From Porticoccaceae bacterium (lineage in GTDB: Bacteria > Pseudomonadota > Gammaproteobacteria > Pseudomonadales > Porticoccaceae), in NCBI GenBank assembly GCA_023228865.1, contig JALOAH010000001.1, positions 62,001 to 126,000 of the forward strand: a stretch of 64,000 bases of DNA, given 5' to 3'. The notes under the pieces are model-generated. The model saw only the letters and a program-made list of their open reading frames with translations, made no database searches and had not been told where the DNA came from. Both the position numbers and the translations under genes were made by a program. This document shows, one piece after another, positions 21,441 to 30,271 of this stretch (positions within the stretch are counted from its first letter, which is position 1; every line of letters begins with the position of its first letter).

Positions 21441-23933
21441 ATGAAATCATATTTCCGTAAAATTAGTAAGGTATTGCTATTACTTACGAGCTTTTTTGCC
21501 GGTTCTGTGCTCTTGCTCACAGCCGGAACCTACCTCTATCTCAGCCCGAAACTGCCTTCCGCCGAGAAGCTGCGCACCGTTAAACTGCAAACACCCTTGC
21601 AAATTTTCAGCCATGACCGCCGCCTGATTGCCGAATTTGGCGAAAAACGCCGCAATCCTGTCACTTTTGATGAAATCCCCCAGGACTTTATCAACGCCAT
21701 TCTGGCTGCAGAAGATGACCGGTTTTATGAACATGGCGGCGTCGACATTCAGGGCTTGCTGAGGGCGGCGAGCGAGCTGGTCATCAGCGGCCATATCCAG
21801 TCTGGCGGCAGTACGATCACCATGCAGGTGGCTCGCAACTTTTTTCTCAGCACAGAACAGAGTTTTATCCGCAAATTTAATGAAATTCTCCTGGCTTTGC
21901 GCATTGAAGACGAACTCACCAAGGATGAAATCCTCACCCTGTATATCAACAAAATCTATCTCGGCAATAGAGCCTACGGCGTGGAGGCTGCCGCCAACGT
22001 CTATTACGGCACCTCCATCGACAAACTGACCCTGGATCAGCTGGCCATGATCGCCGGCCTGCCGAAAGCGCCGTCGGCCTACAACCCACTGGCCAACCCC
22101 CAGCGGGCAACCACCAGGCGCAACTGGATTCTCAATAGAATGTACAAGCTCAGGCTGATTACCAAGGATCAGCTTGACCAGGCCGTCAACACGGTGGATA
22201 CCGCCAGCTACCACAACCCGGTGTCTGAACTGGAAGCGCCCTATATTGCCGAGATGGCGCGCCAGAAAGTGATCGACAGCTGGGGACTGGATGCTTACAC
22301 CGAGGGCTACATAGTCACCACCACGGTGGACAGCGTCCTTCAAACCAGCGCCACCCAGGCCGTCAGATCCGGGCTCGATGACTACGACTGGCGTCACGGC
22401 TACCGGGGTGCAGAAAAAAATATTGCCGCGCCCGACGCCTGGCGCACCACATTGAGGGCAACCCATACCATCAACAAGCGCCAGCCGGCAATTGTTACCG
22501 CCGTATCAAAAGACCAGGCGCAACTACTGCTCGCCAACGGGGAAACAGCCCAGCTCGACCTCAGTCAAAATGCCAATATTCGCAAATACATCAGCGAAGA
22601 CAGCCGCACCGCGACGATCAAGGACTTTACCGAAATTCTGCACACAGGGGATTTGATCCGCATTATTCGCAACCCTGAAGGTTACTGGCAGCTGACCCAG
22701 ATACCCAAAGCCCAGGCGGCTCTTGTCTCCCTGGATCCGGAAAACGGCGCCATCAGAGCCCTCGTCGGCGGCTACGACTTTTATTCCAGCCATTTTAACC
22801 GCGCCGACCAGGCCATTCGCCAGCCCGGCTCCAACTTCAAACCCTTTATCTATACCCGCGCACTGGAAAAGGGCATGTCTGCCGCCACCCTGATCAACGA
22901 TGCCCCCGTGGTTTTCCGCGACGCCAATCTGGAAAAAGTCTGGCGTCCCGAGAACGACAGCGGCAAGTTTTACGGGCCGACGCCGCTGCGCAAGGCTCTT
23001 TACCTGTCCCGCAACCTGGTATCCATTCGCATACTCCGCCAAATTGGCATCAACTACGCCATTGCGGGAATGTCCAGATTTGGTTTTGACGAAAAAAACC
23101 TGCCTAAAAACCTGTCGCTGGCTCTGGGCACTCAGGGCACGACACCCCTGGCCATTGCCCAGGGTTACACGGCGTTTGCCAATGGCGGCTATAAAGTGAA
23201 CGCCCACCTCATAGAAAGGGTTGAAACCATCAATGGTGAGGTTATCTATGAGGCCAACCCTGCTACCGTGTGTCGAGACTGCGATGACGCGCCGCAACAA
23301 CCGCAACAGGCCGAGGCCAGTTTTGAAGAAGCCGACTCCCTGCAACAACTATTTGCCGAGCACAACCCCGATGACGGGACAACGGTAAGCCCTGCCGCCG
23401 CCAATAGCGGCACCGGCACCGACACCGCCAAACCCATCAACAAGGCGGAACGCATTATCGACGCCCGCATCGCTTTTGTGATGGACTCCATTCTTCGCGA
23501 CGTCATCAAAAAAGGTACCGGCAGAAAAGCCCTGGTTCTCAAGCGTGGCGATATCGGCGGCAAAACAGGCACTACCAACGGCCCTCGGGACGCCTGGTTT
23601 TCCGGCTACAGCCCCCACCTGGTGACCACGGTTTGGGTGGGTTTTGACGAAAATCTGCTGCTAGGACGCAACGAATATGGCGGCTCGGCGGCACTGCCCA
23701 TCTGGATTGACTACATGGGCAAGGCCTTGAAAGACAAGGAAGAAATACATCGTCCCCAGCCGCCGGGACTGATAACCGTCAGGATCAATCCCGAAACTGG
23801 CGCCCGCGTCCGCCCGGGAGACCCTTCGGGAGTTTACGAATACTTCCTTAACGACCAGAAAACGCCAAAGGTTATCCGCGAACAGACGCCAGTCCATGAA
23901 GGCAGTACGCCGCTGCCGGAAGAGTTATTCTGA
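21441..23933 (+). CDS. mrcA: penicillin-binding protein 1A
   Basis: This is a bifunctional class A peptidoglycan synthase. After a short cytoplasmic tail and one membrane helix (about residues 10-32) comes the glycosyltransferase domain with EDDRFYEHGGVD (catalytic Glu) and GGSTITMQVARNFF. An OB-like linker domain lies near residues 320-420. The transpeptidase domain has the SxxK serine in RQPGSNFKPF, the SRN motif in YLSRNLVS, and KTGTTNGPRDAWFSGY as the KTG box. An insert rich in Glu, Gln, Ala and Thr lies before the KTG box (about residues 615-670). With 830 residues it is the usual size. The position between pilM and nudE is conserved. Confidence 0.97.
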   Translation: MKSYFRKISKVLLLLTSFFAGSVLLLTAGTYLYLSPKLPSAEKLRTVKLQTPLQIFSHDRRLIAEFGEKRRNPVTFDEIPQDFINAILAAEDDRFYEHGGVDIQGLLRAASELVISGHIQSGGSTITMQVARNFFLSTEQSFIRKFNEILLALRIEDELTKDEILTLYINKIYLGNRAYGVEAAANVYYGTSIDKLTLDQLAMIAGLPKAPSAYNPLANPQRATTRRNWILNRMYKLRLITKDQLDQAVNTVDTASYHNPVSELEAPYIAEMARQKVIDSWGLDAYTEGYIVTTTVDSVLQTSATQAVRSGLDDYDWRHGYRGAEKNIAAPDAWRTTLRATHTINKRQPAIVTAVSKDQAQLLLANGETAQLDLSQNANIRKYISEDSRTATIKDFTEILHTGDLIRIIRNPEGYWQLTQIPKAQAALVSLDPENGAIRALVGGYDFYSSHFNRADQAIRQPGSNFKPFIYTRALEKGMSAATLINDAPVVFRDANLEKVWRPENDSGKFYGPTPLRKALYLSRNLVSIRILRQIGINYAIAGMSRFGFDEKNLPKNLSLALGTQGTTPLAIAQGYTAFANGGYKVNAHLIERVETINGEVIYEANPATVCRDCDDAPQQPQQAEASFEEADSLQQLFAEHNPDDGTTVSPAAANSGTGTDTAKPINKAERIIDARIAFVMDSILRDVIKKGTGRKALVLKRGDIGGKTGTTNGPRDAWFSGYSPHLVTTVWVGFDENLLLGRNEYGGSAALPIWIDYMGKALKDKEEIHRPQPPGLITVRINPETGARVRPGDPSGVYEYFLNDQKTPKVIREQTPVHEGSTPLPEELF

Positions 23934-24113
23934 AATACAGGGTCAGTTGTCAACGCCGAGCTGCAAGCCGCCCGGGCTGAATGGAAAGAACCCGCATCCT
24001 TAGGGCGTGACGGCCAAGAACAGTAACTGAAACCTTACTAACGCGACCTTTGGCATAAATACCCCTGGTTTCAGGCCGTGCTTGAACCTTCTACTTCAGT
24101 AGTGCGTTTCCAT

Positions 24114-24668
24114 TCATGAGCCTGATTGGCGGCGCAGCAGATCGCGCACCATATAGAGCGCAGCGATGGATCGCCCTTCGGTAAAGTCACCCCTGGCCAC
24201 CAGACTATCCAGATCCGACATGGACCAGGGCACAACCTCGATGGGTTCAGGCTCATCACCGGGAAGCCGTTTTTCATAGAGATTTTGCGCCAGAATAACG
24301 TCGATATCGTGGGACATATAACTGGGAGTCAGGGTCATGGATTTGACAAACTCAAGGTGGTGAGCACCGTAGCCCACCTCTTCCATCAACTCCCGATTGG
24401 CTGCCACCAATCTGTCTTCCCCGACTTCACAGGCACCCTTGGGCAGCCCCAACTGGTAACCCTCGACACCAGCGCCGTATTCCCGCACCAGCAGCACCGT
24501 ATCCTCATCGAGCATAGGCACAATCATCACCGCGCCGTGAAGGGGGTGGCAGAGCCGTTCATAAATACGCTCCACACCATTACTGAAACGCAACAGTAAT
24601 TCCTCGGCGCGAAAAAGCCGGGTTTTGGCGACTTCCCTGCGCTTCAATATTTGTGGTTCAACAGGCAT
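24114..24668 (-). CDS. nudE: ADP-sugar/NADH Nudix hydrolase NudE
   Basis: NudE cleaves ADP-ribose, diadenosine oligophosphates and NADH. The Nudix box is GACEVGEDRLVAANRELMEE followed by VGYGA, which fits GX5EX7REUXEEXGU exactly. The upstream FSNGVERIYER and AVMIVPMLDEDTVLLVREY match E. coli NudE. The ATG at 24668 is chosen; a TTG three codons upstream is possible but AGGG is well placed for the ATG. It is transcribed away from yrfG, with 41 bases between the two start codons. The product is 184 residues. Confidence 0.94.
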   Translation of the reverse strand: MPVEPQILKRREVAKTRLFRAEELLLRFSNGVERIYERLCHPLHGAVMIVPMLDEDTVLLVREYGAGVEGYQLGLPKGACEVGEDRLVAANRELMEEVGYGAHHLEFVKSMTLTPSYMSHDIDVILAQNLYEKRLPGDEPEPIEVVPWSMSDLDSLVARGDFTEGRSIAALYMVRDLLRRQSGS

Positions 24669-24709
24669 ACTGGCCAACCCTAGAAAAATATTGGCTTATA
24701 GTAGCAGAC

Positions 24710-25393
24710 ATGATCGACTGGCGCGCCATTGATACCGTCCTTCTCGACATGGACGGCACCCTGTTGGACTTGCACTTCGACAACTATTTCTGGATCACCT
24801 ACCTGCCCCGCCGCTACGCGGAACATCACGGGCTGTGTCCTGACAAAGCCAGTGCGGATTTACACAGGATTTTCCACGAAAAGCGCGGCACCCTCGACTG
24901 GTACTGCCTGGATTACTGGTCGCGGCAACTCGGCGTCGACATTCGCGCCCTCAAGGAGGAAATTCAACACCTTATTCAGGAGCGCCCCCACGCCATCCAC
25001 TTTCTACAACAGCTCAAAGAGGCGGGTAAAAAACGCTATCTGATCACCAACGCCCACCGCAAAAGTCTGGAGCTCAAGCTGTCATTGACGGGAATAGGCG
25101 GGGAGCTTGACGCTCTCATCTCATCCCACGACTTTGGCCACCCCAAAGAATCTGCGCAATTTTGGCAAAAATTGCGCGAAATGACGGGGTTCGACCCCGC
25201 CCGCACGCTGTTTATCGACGACTCGCTGAGCGTACTCAAGGCTGCAGAAACCTTTGGCATCGCCTACCTCTGCGCCATCAGACAACCGGACAGCCGCGCC
25301 AATGCTCTGGATACGGAGCACTTTACCGCCATTCACCATTTTGATGAAATTTTTCCTCTTTCCGACACCGCAAACGGCGACAACCATGGATAA
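24710..25393 (+). CDS. yrfG: HAD-superfamily GMP/IMP nucleotidase YrfG
   Basis: YrfG of E. coli dephosphorylates purine nucleotides. The 227-residue protein has HAD motif I DMDGTLLDL near residue 12, motif II in YLITNAH, the lysine of motif III in GHPKESAQFW, and motif IV FIDDSLSVLKAA. The YWSRQLGVD cap region is also family-like. The start at 24710 (MIDWRAIDTVLLD) is preferred over an upstream in-frame codon because motif I then lies at the normal distance. It overlaps hslR by eight bases, so the pair is cotranscribed, as in E. coli. Confidence 0.93.
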   Translation: MIDWRAIDTVLLDMDGTLLDLHFDNYFWITYLPRRYAEHHGLCPDKASADLHRIFHEKRGTLDWYCLDYWSRQLGVDIRALKEEIQHLIQERPHAIHFLQQLKEAGKKRYLITNAHRKSLELKLSLTGIGGELDALISSHDFGHPKESAQFWQKLREMTGFDPARTLFIDDSLSVLKAAETFGIAYLCAIRQPDSRANALDTEHFTAIHHFDEIFPLSDTANGDNHG

Positions 25394-25775
25394 AGTGCGC
25401 ATCGACAAATGGCTGTGGGCCGCCCGTTTCTTCAAGACCCGCAGCCTGGCGAAAGCGGCCATAGAGGGCGGTAAAATCAAAGTCAACAACCAGCGCCCCA
25501 AACCCAGCAGAGAACTCAGCCTCGGCGATATTCTCAACATCCGCCAGGGCTGGGATGAAAAAATCGTCGCTGTAGTCGCCCTCTCCGACCAGCGTCGAGG
25601 TGCGCCGGAAGCCGCAGCACTTTACCGCGAAACCGAGGAAAGCCTGCAAACGCGCCAGCGAGAGGCAGAACAGCGCAAACTGAACCAAGACAGGGATCAC
25701 CCAGGGCAGAGACCGACCAAAAAACAGCGGCGCCACATACACCGATTTAAAGAGATGGATCTCTATGGCGATTAA
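25386..25775 (+). CDS. hslR: heat-shock protein 15 (ribosome rescue)
   Basis: Hsp15 binds 50S subunits that carry a nascent chain after failed translation. The 129 residues begin MDKVRIDKWLWAARFFKTRS, the S4 RNA-binding fold, and the core continues as GKIKVNNQRPKPSRELSLGD. The C-terminal third is very basic (KKQRRHIHRF). The ATG at 25386 overlaps the end of yrfG, and its own end overlaps the start of the DUF4124 gene by 11 bases, giving a tightly packed yrfG-hslR-DUF4124 run. Confidence 0.95.
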   Translation: MDKVRIDKWLWAARFFKTRSLAKAAIEGGKIKVNNQRPKPSRELSLGDILNIRQGWDEKIVAVVALSDQRRGAPEAAALYRETEESLQTRQREAEQRKLNQDRDHPGQRPTKKQRRHIHRFKEMDLYGD

Positions 25776-26226
25776 ACAGCGGCATTACAGCCACTTTCTG
25801 ATCACTGTTATTTTTTTATGCCTGAGCACCGCCATCAGCGCCGACAGCATCTATAAATGGCAGGATGAAAACGGCAAATGGCATTTTTCCGACAAGGCTC
25901 CCGACAACCCCGCCGCCGCTGTAGAGGAAGCACCACTGAATTCTATCAACAGTACCGCCACAGCAAAAACCAATGCAGAACTGAAGGAAGTTTTTACTGA
26001 AGAGTCGAAAGAAGAAATAGAACACCGCCAACAAAAACAGGCCGCCGAAGACAAACGACAGGCACAGCTTGAGCGCTGGTGCCAGCAACAGCGGCGGCGA
26101 CTCAGCACCATGGAAGGGCGCGTGGTTTTTCTCGACAGCAACGGCAAAGTGATGGCGGTCAGCGAACAAGAACGCATCGCCCGCGCCGCTGCCCTGAAAA
26201 ACAAAATAGCCAAAACATGCCGTTAG
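25765..26226 (+). CDS. DUF4124 periplasmic protein
   Basis: The 153-residue product has a signal peptide (about residues 1-25, ending LSTAISA) and then SIYKWQDENGKWHFSDKAP, the hallmark of DUF4124. The rest is a charged Glu/Gln/Lys/Arg coiled-coil-like region with a cysteine in RWCQQQRRR and another as the next-to-last residue. No enzymatic motif is seen. DUF4124 proteins are widespread in proteobacteria with no firm function. It starts inside hslR, which suggests translational coupling, and sits where E. coli has hslR directly followed by hslO. Confidence 0.85.
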   Translation: MAIKQRHYSHFLITVIFLCLSTAISADSIYKWQDENGKWHFSDKAPDNPAAAVEEAPLNSINSTATAKTNAELKEVFTEESKEEIEHRQQKQAAEDKRQAQLERWCQQQRRRLSTMEGRVVFLDSNGKVMAVSEQERIARAAALKNKIAKTCR

Positions 26227-26316
26227 AAAAGCACGCAGCCCTTGGGGCTTCGTGAGCAGAACTGGCTGGGGAGACGCTGTCCGCCTGAATCCGGTGTCCT
26301 TCTGATTTGACCAATT

Positions 26317-26340
26317 ACCGCCTGCAGGACAGGTTCCTGC
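26317..26340. repeat. single REP-like copy between DUF4124 gene and hslO
   Basis: ACCGCCTGCAGGACAGGTTC at 26317-26336 is a diverged copy of the family. CTGAATCC and a TTTGACCAATT stretch upstream resemble the flanks of the copies at 143 and 4934. No promoter could be assigned with confidence in this 222-base gap. Confidence 0.55.
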
Positions 26341-26448
26341 AAAAACACGCACCTTTGCCACAGCCAATGTCATTCGCCGAACGCCACTGGACAAATTGCC
26401 ATCACTTGCATAGAGTCTGCGGCCTTCTCCAGCACGACAACGGCAGCC

Positions 26449-27321
26449 ATGGCAGCAACGGATCAACTACAACGTTTTATTTTTGACGGTACCGACGTCC
26501 GCGGTGAGATCATTCGCCTCGAAAAAAGCTATCAGCAAGTCCTTGAAAACGGCAATTACCCGCCAATCATTGCCCAATTGATGGGTGAGATGCTGGCGGC
26601 AACCGGGTTGCTGAGCGCCACCATGAAATTTGACGGTATCTTCACTCTGCAGGCGCGAGGACAGGGCGACCTTACCCTGATCATGTCAGACTGTACCCGC
26701 CAACACCTTTTGAGGGGTATCGCCAGACTCCAGCCGGGCGCCAATCCCGTCTCCCGTCATATCGGCGAACTTCTCGGTTCCGGCCATCTCGCCATTACCG
26801 TCGATCCCGCCCAGGGCGAACGCTATCAGGGCATTGTCCCTCTCGAAGGCGCCAGCCTTGCCCAGTGCCTACAGGACTATTTTCAACAGTCGGAGCAACT
26901 GCCCACTGCCCTTTGGCTGTTTGCCGATGGTGCCAGCGCGGGCGGGCTTTTATTGCAGGCGCTGCCCACCCAGTTACAAACACTGGAAGAAAGGGATCAG
27001 TACTGGCGTCATCTGAGTATACTCGCCGACACCCTGAGCGCGGCGGAATTTCTCGGCACCGATATCAACACCCTGTTATTGCGACTTTTTCACGAAGAAG
27101 ACCTGCGCCTGTTTGAACCCTCTGCCATGGAGTTTGGCTGCAGCTGCTCCCAGGCGAGAACAGCGCGAATGCTCAGCAGCCTGGGGGAGGCGGAAGTTCA
27201 GGCCATCATTGCCGAACTGGGCACGGTGGAAGTCAAATGCGAGTTCTGCAACCAGGAATATCGCTTTGACCCAAGCCAGGTTGAGGAAATTTTCAATAAC
27301 GATTTCAAGACCTTGCATTGA
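26449..27321 (+). CDS. hslO: redox-regulated chaperone Hsp33
   Basis: Hsp33 is activated when oxidation frees zinc from four cysteines. The 290 residues start with DQLQRFIFDGTDVRGEIIRL, and the C-terminal zinc site reads CSC (about residues 228-230) and CEFC (about 262-265), the expected CxC and CxxC pair. The length matches the family. The neighbours hslR upstream and pckA downstream repeat the E. coli order. Confidence 0.96.
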   Translation: MAATDQLQRFIFDGTDVRGEIIRLEKSYQQVLENGNYPPIIAQLMGEMLAATGLLSATMKFDGIFTLQARGQGDLTLIMSDCTRQHLLRGIARLQPGANPVSRHIGELLGSGHLAITVDPAQGERYQGIVPLEGASLAQCLQDYFQQSEQLPTALWLFADGASAGGLLLQALPTQLQTLEERDQYWRHLSILADTLSAAEFLGTDINTLLLRLFHEEDLRLFEPSAMEFGCSCSQARTARMLSSLGEAEVQAIIAELGTVEVKCEFCNQEYRFDPSQVEEIFNNDFKTLH

Positions 27322-27430
27322 AAGCGCTGGTATTGTTTCGCGTCCCGGCCAATTTCTGGCATAATTGCAACCCTTTTTCCCCAGAGTGATAACCGTTCTC
27401 TCATTTTGAATACTCACAGGACCTAAAACG

Positions 27431-28984
27431 ATGACGCAAATCGACGATTCTGCGGTAACCCTATACACCGACCTGAGTCCAGCCGCACTGATTGAGCAGG
27501 CCATTCTCCGCGGCGAAGGCACACTGACTGATACCGGCGCCCTCCTCGCCACCACCGGGCACAGAACCGGACGCTCACCCGCCGACCGATTTGTGGTTGA
27601 TGAACCCAGCACCACCGACGCCATCGCCTGGGGCGCAGTGAACCGCCCCTTTCCCCAGGATAAATTTGATGCCCTCTGGGACAGAGTCCACGAGTATCTT
27701 TCAGGAACTGACCGCTTTGTCTCCCACCTTCATGTCGGCCAGGATGCGGAGCACTACATCCCCGTCAAAGTGACCACAGAAACCGCTTGGCACAATCTTT
27801 TCGGTCGCAATATGTTTATCCGCCCGGAGAAATACAACCCCTCCGCCAAGGAGCAGTGGAAAATTCTTCACGCCGCCAACTTTGCCTGCAATCCCGAGCG
27901 CGACGGCACCAACAGCGAAGGCGCTGTCATCATCAACTTTGCCAGCCGCAAAGTGTTGCTGGCGGGCATGCGCTACGCTGGTGAGATGAAGAAAGCGATG
28001 TTTTCCGTGCAGAACTTTCTCCTCCCTGAAAAAGATGTCATGCCCATGCACTGCGCGGCAAATGTCGGCAAGGATGGCGATGTCGCGCTGTTTTTCGGCC
28101 TTTCCGGTACCGGCAAAACTACCCTGTCCGCCGACCCGGATCGTTTCCTAATCGGCGACGACGAGCACGGCTGGGCGAAAGGCGCTGTCTTCAACCTCGA
28201 AGGCGGCTGCTATGCCAAGACCATCAATCTGAGCAAAAAGAATGAGCCGGTTATCTGGGATGCCATTCGCTTCGGCGCCATTGTCGAAAACGTTGTCGTC
28301 AACGAAGCCCGCACCGCCGACTACGACGACACCTCCCTGACCGAAAACGGCCGCTGCAGCTACCCTCTCGAGCATGTGGAAGTTCGCTGCCTGGAAAACC
28401 GTGCCGGCGAACCTCGCCACATTCTTTTCCTCACCTGCGACGTAACCGGCGTTCTGCCACCGGTGTCCATTCTCAGCAAAGAAGCTGCCGCCTACCATTT
28501 TCTCAGCGGTTACACCGCCCGCGTCGGCTCCACGGAGCTGGGTGGCGAAGCCGGTATTACCCCCACCTTTTCCACCTGCTTCGGCGCCCCCTTTATGCCC
28601 AGAGCCGCTGGTGTTTATGCGGAACTGCTCATGAAGCGTATCGAAGATTTTGGCAGCCGCGTCTACCTGGTCAACACCGGCTGGACTGGCGGCTCCGGCG
28701 AAAAAGGCAGCCGCTTCCCTATTCCCGTGACTCGCGGCGTGGTTACCGCCATCACCAGCGGCGCCCTGGAGAATGCCGAGACTGAACATTTGGCTATCCT
28801 CAACCTGTCGTACCCCAAAGCCGTTCCCGGTGTCGACAGCAAATACCTCAACCCTCGCGCCGCATGGGCAGACACCGACGCCTATGACGCCCAGGCACGC
28901 AAACTGGCGGAGCTTTTCGTCAAGAATTTTGACAAATTCGATGTCGCCCAAAAAGTGATTGCCGCAGGCCCTCAGCTCTCCTGA
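27431..28984 (+). CDS. pckA: phosphoenolpyruvate carboxykinase (ATP)
   Basis: PckA turns oxaloacetate and ATP into PEP, CO2 and ADP for gluconeogenesis. The 517-residue protein has the kinase-1a P-loop [11 protein letters not shown] (about residues 221-231), the kinase-2 region LIGDDEHGW, the PEPCK signature around [13 protein letters not shown], and [10 protein letters not shown] near the N-terminus for substrate binding. It is complete. The transcript ends in a strong hairpin just after the stop. Confidence 0.97.
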   Translation: MTQIDDSAVTLYTDLSPAALIEQAILRGEGTLTDTGALLATTGHRTGRSPADRFVVDEPSTTDAIAWGAVNRPFPQDKFDALWDRVHEYLSGTDRFVSHLHVGQDAEHYIPVKVTTETAWHNLFGRNMFIRPEKYNPSAKEQWKILHAANFACNPERDGTNSEGAVIINFASRKVLLAGMRYAGEMKKAMFSVQNFLLPEKDVMPMHCAANVGKDGDVALFFGLSGTGKTTLSADPDRFLIGDDEHGWAKGAVFNLEGGCYAKTINLSKKNEPVIWDAIRFGAIVENVVVNEARTADYDDTSLTENGRCSYPLEHVEVRCLENRAGEPRHILFLTCDVTGVLPPVSILSKEAAAYHFLSGYTARVGSTELGGEAGITPTFSTCFGAPFMPRAAGVYAELLMKRIEDFGSRVYLVNTGWTGGSGEKGSRFPIPVTRGVVTAITSGALENAETEHLAILNLSYPKAVPGVDSKYLNPRAAWADTDAYDAQARKLAELFVKNFDKFDVAQKVIAAGPQLS

Positions 28985-29008
28985 GACTGTCGTGCCAGTT
29001 GCGTTCAG

Positions 29009-29048
29009 CGCAATAAAAAAGGGTGCCAATTTGGCACCCTTTTTTATT
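29009..29048. terminator. bidirectional terminator between pckA and hemY
   Basis: GCAATAAAAAAGGGTGCC and GGCACCCTTTTTTATTGC form a long perfect stem around AATTT, with an A run on the left and a T run on the right. It therefore works on both strands: it can end pckA (plus) and the hemCDXY operon (minus). Confidence 0.92.
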
Positions 29049-29065
29049 GCGGGGCGCGAAGGATA

Positions 29066-30271
29066 TTACTTTACCGCTTCCGTCAAACCCCGGCGAAAAC
29101 AGTCATTGCTGCCGCGGGTATCCTGAAGTATTTGCAGCAGCTCGCCAAGCTCCAGCCAAACCTGAGGGGAGGACTGCAACTTCAGCGCCGCTTCAAAATA
29201 TTCCTTCGCCTTACCCCATAGCTGATTGCGCACACAGAGCCTGCCAAGAGTTTGCAGCAGCGCGGGGTTGTCGGCATGATCCCTAAGCCAGGCCTCGGCA
29301 ACGGATAACTGCACCCTGGGGTCACTGCCCTGCAAATGACCGTAAAGCGCCACCAGATGGTTATCCCAGTGCTTGTTAATAAAGCGGCGTAACTTGGTTT
29401 CCGCTTTCTCCTCGAGACCCAGCTTTTTTAATTGCTCCACATAGGCGGCAACCAACTGATTATTTTTTTGCAGCTTGCCAGGCAGGCGATCCCAGAGATG
29501 ATCCAGCTCCGACTGCTGCTCCACCAGGGACTTGTGGACAGATTTAACACCATCAAAGGCGGCAATGACCTGCAGATACACTTCTATTTCGAGGGCGTTA
29601 AACTCAGCGGAAGACACCGCCTTGTGCTTCTTGAGATCGCCGAGCATGATTTCGAGATTGCGCCAGTCGCGAAGGCCTTTTCTGGTGGTGGCGAGAAGGC
29701 GCAGCACCGTGGGATGACTGGGATATTTGCGGTGAAGCCCTTCTATCAGGGGCAGGGCTTTGTGAAAATCATTGTCCTGCAACAACATTCTGACCTTCAA
29801 CAAACCGAGGGTCAGAGGGTCTGAAGCCGCGCTCTGCTGGGCTTCCTGGAGCAGAGCTTCAACTTCGGCCATATCGCCGAGATTAAAACTCGCTGCCGCC
29901 GCCCCCAGATAGTTCAGCGCCGGCATCTCGGAGCGGGCAATACCGCGCTTGAGATTGGTAACGGCTCTGGGCCAGTTGCCCTCGAGATAATCCAGCATTC
30001 CCTGAACCGTCTGGTTGCGCACTTTCAGCTGTTTTCTGTTTGCCCGCCGCCGCCACCAGCTGCGGGGATACACCATCAGCTGCCACAGTTTCCACGCCAG
30101 GAAGACGGCAACCAGAATCATCACAAGAACAACCAGCGCCCCCCACAAACTGGTTTCAAGGACATAGTTGCCCGCCGACAGCAGCAAATAACCGCGCTGG
30201 TCTGCCAGAAACTGATAGATAACCGCCCCGGACAACAGGGCGCCAGCAAGGATAATCAGCAGCTTTCTCAC
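29066..30271 (-). CDS. hemY: HemY-like inner-membrane TPR protein
   Basis: This is the proteobacterial HemY found at the end of hemCDXY, unrelated to the protoporphyrinogen oxidase of Bacillus with the same name. The 401 residues have two N-terminal membrane helices (about 3-22 and 42-64, VLVMILVAVFLAWKLWQLM). Tetratricopeptide-like helical pairs then run to the C-terminus (for example GAAAASFNLGDMAEVEALLQ and PALLQTLGRLCVRNQLWGKA). A role in assembling late haem enzymes is proposed for the family but not settled. The start is GTG and overlaps the hemX stop (GTGA). Confidence 0.9.
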   Translation of the reverse strand: MRKLLIILAGALLSGAVIYQFLADQRGYLLLSAGNYVLETSLWGALVVLVMILVAVFLAWKLWQLMVYPRSWWRRRANRKQLKVRNQTVQGMLDYLEGNWPRAVTNLKRGIARSEMPALNYLGAAAASFNLGDMAEVEALLQEAQQSAASDPLTLGLLKVRMLLQDNDFHKALPLIEGLHRKYPSHPTVLRLLATTRKGLRDWRNLEIMLGDLKKHKAVSSAEFNALEIEVYLQVIAAFDGVKSVHKSLVEQQSELDHLWDRLPGKLQKNNQLVAAYVEQLKKLGLEEKAETKLRRFINKHWDNHLVALYGHLQGSDPRVQLSVAEAWLRDHADNPALLQTLGRLCVRNQLWGKAKEYFEAALKLQSSPQVWLELGELLQILQDTRGSNDCFRRGLTEAVK

